Assembly: GCA_025997955.1 (NCBI GenBank)
Contig: BNVH01000038.1
Location: forward strand, 1-34,140
Reading direction: 5' to 3'
Length of the DNA stretch: 34,140 bases
DNA from: Synergistales bacterium
Lineage (GTDB): Bacteria; Synergistota; Synergistia; Synergistales; Aminobacteriaceae
Under the pieces are notes generated by a model that did no database searches, had not been told where the DNA came from, and saw only the letters and a list, made by a program, of their open reading frames with translations. Positions 24,006 to 30,737 of the stretch are shown here, piece by piece (within the stretch, counting starts at the first letter, position 1; each line of letters opens with the position of its first letter). A program made the position numbers and the translations under genes.

Positions 24006-26168
24006 ATGAGTAGCGCCAGCAAATCAAGGATGTTTTTCTCGCGCGATTTCCTTGCCTTTTACGTCGCGCCCACGCTGTTTTTGTTGGTGATTGGCGTGCT
24101 CTTTTTGCTGACGCAGTGGCGTTTGACTTACGATGGATTCCGTGAGGGGGAGATAGCGCCCCGCACGTATTTCGCCATATCCTCGCTTGTTTTTGAGGAT
24201 ACCGTCGCCACGGACTATCTGCTCAGTACAGCCGCTAACGCCGTAGGCGGGCTTGTGGTCAGGGACCTCGGAGCGGCGGAGCGGGTGAGGGGGTATTTGA
24301 CTGATTTTAGAATGCTTCTGGGGGGAAACGAGAAAAGAGGAGCGCCGACTTTTCCTCGGGAGATGGTGGCCGCTTTCCGCGCGCTTAGCGCCGATCAAAG
24401 AGAGGACCTCTTGGACGCGTCGGAGCGAGTCAGCGCCGCTTATTTTGAGATAATGTCTCAGACGCACTCGTCTAGGGCGTCCGGTTTGCCCAAGATAGGC
24501 GGTCCGAAAGCCGGACAGCGGGAAACCAGAGAGATGACCGAGGAGGACAGAGGTGTCGTGTGGGGCGAAATCCACAAGCTGTCGCTGCCGCCCGGCGACG
24601 AAAACTTTCTTTACCAGCTCTTGATTCTCGTCATGGACCCGGCTTACAAGATAGATATTCCAGAGACGGAAAAGACGCGCGAATCCGTCAGGTATTCCAT
24701 GCCTACAGTCGAGAGAAGGCTGAAGGCCGGAGACGTCATAGTGGAGCGGGGGCAGCCCGTCACTTCCGCCGTAGCGAGGATTTTGAAATATCAAGGATAC
24801 ACGTCAAGCGACTTTCCTTGGAGTCAGCTCGCGGCGGCTAGTTTTTTGATAATAACTCTTCCTATGTGGTTTGACATCATGCGGGGAGAGGTGGATGTCC
24901 TGCGCGGCTACGCCGGGTTTGCCGGAGTGGGCTGGGGATGCGTCGTTTTCGTTATCGTGATGGGTTGGGCGTCCGAGGCTGTAGCCTCTCATATGGGCGT
25001 AGTCGGAGCCGGGATTCTCCCCGCCGTGACGACGGCCTACCTTTGCATGCCGCGTCGCTACGCTTTTTTGATATGCATAGAAGTGCTCATATCCGCGATA
25101 TTCATAATTATCGGAATGTCGGTGTCGAACATGCTCTTTTTGCTGGTTTACGGCCTCATGGCCGCTACTATAGGCTATTATGTTTTGCACAGGATACAGT
25201 CACGCGAAAACTTGGGGTACAAAGTGGCGGCTTTGGCCCTGCTTTTCACCCTTTTCAAGATATTTGCCATATACTACCAGGGCTTCAATATTTCGTTCGC
25301 TATAGGCTGGCCTATGGGCGCTACGTGGCGGAGAATGGGGTTGTTTTTGGCTTACGGCGTCGTGGTTACATCTTTGATAACCGTGCTTTTGCCAATGTTT
25401 GAAAACTCCATAGGCGTGCTTTCGGCTTTGCGCCTGAGAGAGCTGAGCCATCCGTCAAGCCCATTGCTTCGCAAGATGCAGGCCGAAGTCCCCGGCACTT
25501 ACCACCATAGCCTGATGATAGGCACTCTAGCGGAGGCAGTCTCGGAGGAGTTGGATATTGACCAAAACCTGATGAAGACAGGCGCTTACTACCATGACAT
25601 AGGCAAATTGCGTAGGCCACTCTTTTTTATCGAAAACCAGCTCGGCATAGGCAATGTCCACGACGACATGTCACCCGCCCTGTCGGCTTTGGCGATAATA
25701 GCGCATGTCCGAGAGGGGCTTGACCTCGCGACCGAGTTCGGCCTGCCCAAAAAGGTCAGGCAGTTCATAGCAGAGCATCACGGCACGACTTTCCTCGGAT
25801 ACTTTTATAGAAAGGCCGCAAATGAAGGCGAAAAAGTAGATAAGGAGCAGTTCTGCTACCCGGGGCCCAAGCCTCAGTCCCGTGAAACGGCGCTTCTTAT
25901 GCTTCTTGACTCCACGGAAGCGGCCGTGAGAGCGGGGAGCGGACAGGGTAGAATCGCTACAGTCCAGAATATCCAAGACGTCATAGAGCAAGTTACGGCT
26001 CTTAAAATATCAGAGCATCAACTCGACGACGTGGATTTCACGTACAGAGAAATGACGCGTATCAAGAAGGCGCTTCTCAAAGCGCTCATGTCCATGTATC
26101 ATACGAGGGTTGTAAAAGAAATCAAAGAGCCGCGTGAGCGCAATAATATTTCAAATCATGAGAAATAA
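24006..26168 (+). CDS. pgpH: 7TM-HD cyclic-di-AMP phosphodiesterase PgpH
   Basis: This 720-residue membrane protein has the PgpH (YqfF) layout: one N-terminal helix (about 14-35), an exported 7TMR-HDED region that contains a GREGEIAPRTYFA-like stretch and ends before the core, a seven-helix membrane domain (about 275-485), and a cytoplasmic HD domain. The HD domain shows LRKMQAEVPGTYHHSLMIG, then H530-D531-I532-G533 in YYHDIGKLRRP and AEHHGTTFL. Family members hydrolyse c-di-AMP to pApA and affect cell wall and osmotic balance. It begins 5 bases after phoH and precedes ybeY. Confidence 0.94.
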   Translation: MSSASKSRMFFSRDFLAFYVAPTLFLLVIGVLFLLTQWRLTYDGFREGEIAPRTYFAISSLVFEDTVATDYLLSTAANAVGGLVVRDLGAAERVRGYLTDFRMLLGGNEKRGAPTFPREMVAAFRALSADQREDLLDASERVSAAYFEIMSQTHSSRASGLPKIGGPKAGQRETREMTEEDRGVVWGEIHKLSLPPGDENFLYQLLILVMDPAYKIDIPETEKTRESVRYSMPTVERRLKAGDVIVERGQPVTSAVARILKYQGYTSSDFPWSQLAAASFLIITLPMWFDIMRGEVDVLRGYAGFAGVGWGCVVFVIVMGWASEAVASHMGVVGAGILPAVTTAYLCMPRRYAFLICIEVLISAIFIIIGMSVSNMLFLLVYGLMAATIGYYVLHRIQSRENLGYKVAALALLFTLFKIFAIYYQGFNISFAIGWPMGATWRRMGLFLAYGVVVTSLITVLLPMFENSIGVLSALRLRELSHPSSPLLRKMQAEVPGTYHHSLMIGTLAEAVSEELDIDQNLMKTGAYYHDIGKLRRPLFFIENQLGIGNVHDDMSPALSALAIIAHVREGLDLATEFGLPKKVRQFIAEHHGTTFLGYFYRKAANEGEKVDKEQFCYPGPKPQSRETALLMLLDSTEAAVRAGSGQGRIATVQNIQDVIEQVTALKISEHQLDDVDFTYREMTRIKKALLKALMSMYHTRVVKEIKEPRERNNISNHEK

Positions 26169-26196
26169 GAGAAGTTTTCGGGAGGGAAAATAGCTT

Positions 26197-26733
26197 TTGA
26201 AGTTACATATCGAAATTGACTCGTCAGAAGAAGGCGACCCCGCCGGTCTCAGTACCCTGTCACAGAAGGCGGCGGAGCGCAATATCGACGCTCTCGCCTC
26301 TATCCTAGCGACCGAGTTCGCCGAGCTGTACCCTGATATAGCTCGGCGAGTAGGGGCCGACGCGGAGGGCGAACTGTCCGTCACATTTATGACGCCCCAG
26401 GAAATAAGAGAAGTCAACAAGGAGTATCGCGGAATAGACGAGGCCACGGACGTGTTATCGTTTCCCCTTTGGGAGAACGGCGGGGTGTTTGCGCCTGAGT
26501 TTTTTATACCGCGCTTTTTGCCTTTGGGCGACATAATTATCTGCCCTTCTGAGGCGGAGCGCCTGTGCGGCCTGAGCCCGCTTAGCGCTTTGTGTCTCAT
26601 GCTGGCTCACGGTTTCTTACACTTGCTGGCCTTTGATCACGATACGCTAGAGAGGGAAGCGACGATGTGGGAGCGTCAGGACGCGCTGTGCGCGTCTCTC
26701 GTTTCAGCCGTAAACGCCGGAGGAAGCCTGTGA
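26197..26733 (+). CDS. ybeY: Endoribonuclease YbeY
   Basis: This 178-residue metalloprotein is YbeY, needed for 16S rRNA 3'-end maturation and ribosome quality control. It shows the family core LSVTFMTPQEIREVNKEYRGIDEATDVLSFP and the zinc site H138-x3-H142-x5-H148 in HGFLHLLAFDHD (most YbeY have GYDH; here AFDH). TTG 26197 is the start, with GGGAGGG about 12 bases upstream. The stop overlaps the next start (TGATG). Confidence 0.93.
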   Translation: MKLHIEIDSSEEGDPAGLSTLSQKAAERNIDALASILATEFAELYPDIARRVGADAEGELSVTFMTPQEIREVNKEYRGIDEATDVLSFPLWENGGVFAPEFFIPRFLPLGDIIICPSEAERLCGLSPLSALCLMLAHGFLHLLAFDHDTLEREATMWERQDALCASLVSAVNAGGSL

Positions 26734-28082
26734 TGGCAACCTCTTCTGACAGCATCTTGACTCATGGCGCGGAGATGTACCGTCACGCCGAGGCTATGGT
26801 GGGGAGCTTTGCCGACACCGCCATTCCTGTGGCGCAGGGGATTTTCTGGCTGTTTATTCTTCTTTGCCTATCGGCGTTTTGCAGCGCGTCGGAGACGGTA
26901 GTCACGGCTACACCTCGGAGCAGGCTCATGGTGCTGCAGGAAACAAAGCCTTTTTACAGGAGTATGTTCCAGTGGATATTGGACGACGTGCAGCATGTCC
27001 TGACTCTTTGCCTCGTATCCAACAATATCGTGAACATCGGGGCGAGCACTTTGGCCACGGCCTTGGCTTTGCGGTTTTTCGGAGAGAAGTCTCTGATTTT
27101 CGTGGTGCCGATTTTGACTATGACTGTAATTATATTCGGGGAAATTATACCGAAGAGCATAGCCTTGACCGGTGGCGAACGCGTTCTTCTGTTTTGTACG
27201 CCGATTTTGCGCTCGCTTGGGTTTGTTATCCATCCGATTACATGGTTGACGCAAAGGGCGGTCAGCGCGGTTGGTTGGGTTTTTCACTTGGATATGAGGC
27301 GTCAGAACCCGTTTGTGACAAGAGAGGAAATAGAGCAGTTCGTCAGCATAGGGGAGGAGAGCGGCGCGCTTGAGCCCGTCGAGCGGCGCATGATACACGG
27401 CGTAATAGATTTTGAGGAAAAGCGCGTGCACGAGATAATGGTGCCGCGCCCGGATATGGTGACCATCGAGTCGTCGGAGACCGTGGGGTCGGCTGTTGAG
27501 GTGTTTATTGAGCACGGACATTCGCGTTTGCCGGTGTACGAGGACAACCCCGACAACATAACGGGCATTCTCTACGTCAAGGATACCCTCCAGAGCCTCG
27601 TGGAGGGAGACTTGGAGCGCGGCGTAGGAGAGCTGTCGCGCGAGCCGCTCTTTGTGCCGGAGAGCATACGCACGGTGGAGCTCTTGGAGCTTATGCGCCG
27701 CGACCATGTGCATATAGCCATAGTCGTGGATGAGTACGGCGGGATAGCCGGCAGTGTCACGATGGAGGACTTGCTTGAGGAGATAGTGGGGGAGATTCAG
27801 GACGAGTATGACCAGGAAACGCCTGAGATTCAGGAAGAGGAAAGCGGCGTCTATCTCGTCCAGGGGAACATGAGCCTCGAAGACCTGAGCGAGGCTCTTG
27901 ACTGTCCGTTTGAGTCCGAGGACGCCGAGAGCATAGCCGGTCTCGTCCTCTCGTTAGCGGGGGGGTTCCCGAGTACAGATTCTGAGTTCGAGTACGACGG
28001 CTGGCTCATTCGCGTCGTAGAGCTGGAAGACCATAGAATAAAACTGCTCAGGATGAGCGGGAAAATCGACATAAACAAGTAA
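26733..28082 (+). CDS. Hemolysin-family / CorC-type DUF21-CBS membrane protein
   Basis: This 449-residue protein has an N-terminal DUF21/CNNM membrane domain with about four helices (residues 30-190; SASETVVTATPRSRL and FGEIIPKSIAL are family signatures). A paired CBS domain follows (HEIMVPRPDMVTIESSE to IAIVVDEYGGIAGSVTMED), then the C-terminal CorC_HlyC domain (about 365-445). The family is linked to Mg2+ or Co2+ efflux; the old name hemolysin is misleading. ATG 26733 overlaps the ybeY stop and has AGGA about 8 bases upstream. It is the last gene of the long plus-strand run and is followed by a terminator. Confidence 0.92.
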   Translation: MATSSDSILTHGAEMYRHAEAMVGSFADTAIPVAQGIFWLFILLCLSAFCSASETVVTATPRSRLMVLQETKPFYRSMFQWILDDVQHVLTLCLVSNNIVNIGASTLATALALRFFGEKSLIFVVPILTMTVIIFGEIIPKSIALTGGERVLLFCTPILRSLGFVIHPITWLTQRAVSAVGWVFHLDMRRQNPFVTREEIEQFVSIGEESGALEPVERRMIHGVIDFEEKRVHEIMVPRPDMVTIESSETVGSAVEVFIEHGHSRLPVYEDNPDNITGILYVKDTLQSLVEGDLERGVGELSREPLFVPESIRTVELLELMRRDHVHIAIVVDEYGGIAGSVTMEDLLEEIVGEIQDEYDQETPEIQEEESGVYLVQGNMSLEDLSEALDCPFESEDAESIAGLVLSLAGGFPSTDSEFEYDGWLIRVVELEDHRIKLLRMSGKIDINK

Positions 28083-28091
28083 AACATAAAA

Positions 28092-28111
28092 GGCGCGGAT
28101 CTTCCCGCGCC
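28092..28111. terminator. Bidirectional terminator between converging genes
   Basis: A perfect 7-bp GC stem (GGCGCGG with CCGCGCC) closes a 6-base loop. On the minus strand it is followed by TTTTATGTTTT, a good T-tract for the surface operon. On the plus strand CCTGTTTGTCT follows, which is weaker. It sits between the converging ends of the CorC-type gene and the beta-barrel gene. Confidence 0.75.
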
Positions 28112-28162
28112 CCTGTTTGTCTAAAGACTGTTTAAAGACTGTCTAAAAACTCCAGTTCACGG

Positions 28163-29446
28163 TTAAAAACTCCAAGCGCAGCCAAGGTTCACCACGTGGC
28201 GGTTGTAGTCGTGAATATTTGAGTTGCTGTTGTTGTCCGTATAGTTATAGCTTATCTCCAAGCTGAGGTTCTCGTTTATGCGCTTTTTTGCGCTGAGGCC
28301 GAGGCGGAGTCGTTTGTCCTCTCTGTCATTATATTCAAGTATCGTCGCTGGTCCATCGTAGTTTTCTTTTGTATAGCTGACGCTTGGTGAAACTTCAATT
28401 TCGTTCTGTAACCTGAAACGGAACCACGCGCTCGCCTCATAGCCGTTATAATCGTAATGGTCATAATCGGCGTCCGCGAACAGAAGACGAGCGCCTATGT
28501 TAAATTCATGCTTATTTCCAAAAGACAGCCATAAATATTCTCCGATTGAAGCGTAAACTCCGTCGTAAGCGTGATTACGAACGTAATCACGCTTTTCGAT
28601 AGAGGCTCGCGTTATAAAGAACATATGTCTATCTACCGCGTGGCTGAACGTCAGTTCGCCGCCATATGAGTATACCGTCTCATGAAAGTCGTAGTCGAAC
28701 ACCTCGCCCTTTACTCTGAAGTCAAGCATATCCGTCTCACCTGTGCGCCTAAAGCCAAGAGCGCCGCGCCACCACTGAGAGTACTCCTGCCCCACGTCTT
28801 TGAGCTCGTCACTTGCGCCGTAGCGTAGATAAAAGGCTCCGTCCGTGACGAACTGCCACGGGCTTGAGAGCTTATAAGACGTATTGATATTGCCTCCGAA
28901 GTACAAGCCGCCTGTGTGAATCTTCTTAGCCGAATCAAGCGTCAAGAAATAGTCGCCGAGGCTTATTGAGTTTGAGTCCAACCCTTGGTTAGCGTTGCTG
29001 TCGTAGAACGTGCCGGCGCGCAGGGTCCAATGCCTTTGAAAAGGGTCAAAGCGTTTTTCTAAGTCCTTTAGAAAAAGGACGCGGGCGTTTTCGTCTAACG
29101 TATGGTCGAAGCGCAGGTGACGCTCAGCGGACTTGGGGTCGTTTACCGACATATATACGGAGGCTATCTCGCGGCGAAAAATAGCTTGGCGAGGATACTT
29201 CACTATTAGGCGCTCGTAAGCCATAACGGCCTGATGCGGGTGATGTGAGCTAGCGGCGCGGGCGAGGGCTAAGTCTATCTCGTCGTTGCCGGGGTCCTCA
29301 CGCAACAGTCTGAACAATAACTTGTAAGCCTCTTGCGTATGACCACGCTCCATAAGAGCCTCGGCCTTCAAAAGTTCGGTGTTTGCTAACGATATATCAG
29401 CCCTGAAGATTATGGCTATGGTCAAAAGTATTAAAAACTTTCGCAT
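28163..29446 (-). CDS. TPR plus outer-membrane beta-barrel protein, Slam-like (DUF560-like)
   Basis: This 427-residue protein has a Sec signal peptide (about 1-21, hydrophobic IxxxLLT core, ending SLANT), TPR-like helical repeats (about 22-135; LKAEALMERGHTQEAYKLLF, DEIDLALARAASSHHPHQAV) and a C-terminal region of alternating beta strands rich in Tyr, Trp and Phe, ending in Phe (NLGCAWSF), the usual C-terminus of outer-membrane barrels. This TPR-then-barrel layout is that of Slam/DUF560 proteins, which move surface lipoproteins across the outer membrane, but I cannot confirm homology. I chose ATG 29446, with GAGG 7 bases upstream, over GTG 29458, which overlaps the fecR-like stop. It is the last gene of the surface operon. 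Confidence 0.7.
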   Translation of the reverse strand: MRKFLILLTIAIIFRADISLANTELLKAEALMERGHTQEAYKLLFRLLREDPGNDEIDLALARAASSHHPHQAVMAYERLIVKYPRQAIFRREIASVYMSVNDPKSAERHLRFDHTLDENARVLFLKDLEKRFDPFQRHWTLRAGTFYDSNANQGLDSNSISLGDYFLTLDSAKKIHTGGLYFGGNINTSYKLSSPWQFVTDGAFYLRYGASDELKDVGQEYSQWWRGALGFRRTGETDMLDFRVKGEVFDYDFHETVYSYGGELTFSHAVDRHMFFITRASIEKRDYVRNHAYDGVYASIGEYLWLSFGNKHEFNIGARLLFADADYDHYDYNGYEASAWFRFRLQNEIEVSPSVSYTKENYDGPATILEYNDREDKRLRLGLSAKKRINENLSLEISYNYTDNNSNSNIHDYNRHVVNLGCAWSF

Positions 29447-29454
29447 AAAGCGCC

Positions 29455-30720
29455 TCACTTCGTCAAAGAGCCATTGCCTACGCCGCTGCCGGCAACTATA
29501 CCAGCGTTGTCTATAAGCTCAAAACCTATGGGGACAGCGCCGCCGTTTGGCAGGGTTAATAGGTCAGGCCTACCTGACATATTGGATGCGTTGGGGTCTA
29601 ATGTAACCATACCTCCTGGGCCTATTACTACGCCTGAGCCGTTGAAGCCCGATATGAGGAACCCTGACGCGTTAGCGTTGCCTGTGCCTCCGGTAAAAGT
29701 AAAGACACCGGTAGTGCCAGCTCCTACATTAGCGCCTCGCCCGTTTAGACTTCCCTCAGTTATAGCGCCTGATTGTAGGTCTACGCTAAAGCCGAAATTT
29801 CCAAAGGACTGACCAAAGCTCGAAGCGCCGAGATTGCCGCTTACTGAAGCCGTTCCCGGTGTTGGGCCTGGAGGCGTAGGGTCAGGAGTGGGAGGTGTAG
29901 GAGTAGGAGTAGGAGTGGGAGTGGGAGTGGGGTTATCCGGTAGCTTGGGCGGACTGTAGTCCGTTATGTCGTTGTTCTCCGGTAAGGTGTTGTCATTAGG
30001 TAAGATCTCACCCGCGTCAGCAAGGTTGAAGTCGTTATTGGGTAATTCGTTTTCCTCCCCGTCACTCCAAGCGTTATCTCCACTAGGAGGTATTAACAAA
30101 GAATCGTTGAGGTCGTCGTCGGTCTCAGTGCGATTCGTTATCTCTACGGTATTAGGATTATTCGAAGCCACAGTTCCGTTTTGGCCCTGCTGTATAGTTG
30201 TGCCGTTCAAGACGACGCCTTGATTAGAGGTGGCGACGCTGACGGTAGTGGTGTCAGGGGTGGATGTGATAGTGGCGTCCGTGCCGCGAATGCCTACTGT
30301 CGATATAGGAGTTCTTATCTTGAAGCCGTCCGGGTTCGATTCCGTTATAGCGCCGGTGATGACGCGCATGACGCCTAGACCGAGACTCGCGCCGAAGCGT
30401 GAGTTCTTTCCCTCGTTGGCGAACTCGTTGAGCTCGCATGTTGTATTGGGACCAAATGTTATAGATGTGTCGTCGTCTAAAAGAATCTGAACCTTACCAG
30501 GATTACCTGTGACTAACGTATCGCTCAAAAAGACCTCGCTCTTCTCAGCGAGCTCTATGCTTACAGAACCTCGCGTCACCGAAACGGAGCCTGTCATGGC
30601 GATGACTATGCCTATCTTAGGCTCCGCGGCGTAAGACAAAGACGCGAGCGATAAAACAAACATCAGGGAAAAAATCAGCGTCAGGAAGAAAATCAATCGC
30701 TTGTTCCATAATGAACGCAT
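29455..30720 (-). CDS. FecR-domain exported protein with PT-rich linker and beta-rich C-terminus
   Basis: This 421-residue protein has a Sec signal peptide (about 1-32, ending SLSYAAEP) and a FecR domain (about 33-170; AMTGSVSVTRGSVSIELAEKS, LDDDTSITFGPNT, IRTPISTVGIRGTD is the clear FecR signature). A long low-complexity acidic segment and a Pro-Thr repeat linker (about 263-285) follow. The C-terminal domain (about 290-421) is beta-rich and Gly/Asn-rich, with GFSVDLQSGAITEGSLNG and TGVFTFTGGTGNANASG, which recalls small lipocalin-like or TbpB-like barrels (weak resemblance). It is not the classical FecR anti-sigma factor, since no sigma factor or TonB receptor is nearby and no inner-membrane anchor is left after cleavage. 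GGAGG precedes ATG 30720. Confidence 0.75.
   Translation of the reverse strand: MRSLWNKRLIFFLTLIFSLMFVLSLASLSYAAEPKIGIVIAMTGSVSVTRGSVSIELAEKSEVFLSDTLVTGNPGKVQILLDDDTSITFGPNTTCELNEFANEGKNSRFGASLGLGVMRVITGAITESNPDGFKIRTPISTVGIRGTDATITSTPDTTTVSVATSNQGVVLNGTTIQQGQNGTVASNNPNTVEITNRTETDDDLNDSLLIPPSGDNAWSDGEENELPNNDFNLADAGEILPNDNTLPENNDITDYSPPKLPDNPTPTPTPTPTPTPPTPDPTPPGPTPGTASVSGNLGASSFGQSFGNFGFSVDLQSGAITEGSLNGRGANVGAGTTGVFTFTGGTGNANASGFLISGFNGSGVVIGPGGMVTLDPNASNMSGRPDLLTLPNGGAVPIGFELIDNAGIVAGSGVGNGSLTK
29897..29932. repeat. Six tandem copies of a 6-bp repeat encoding Pro-Thr
   Basis: The plus strand reads GTAGGA three times, then GTGGGA twice and GTGGGG once. On the minus strand this encodes the Pro-Thr linker of the FecR-domain protein. 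Gain or loss of units keeps the frame and changes only the linker length. Confidence 0.8.
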
Positions 30721-30737
30721 GTGAAGACCTCCGTGTG

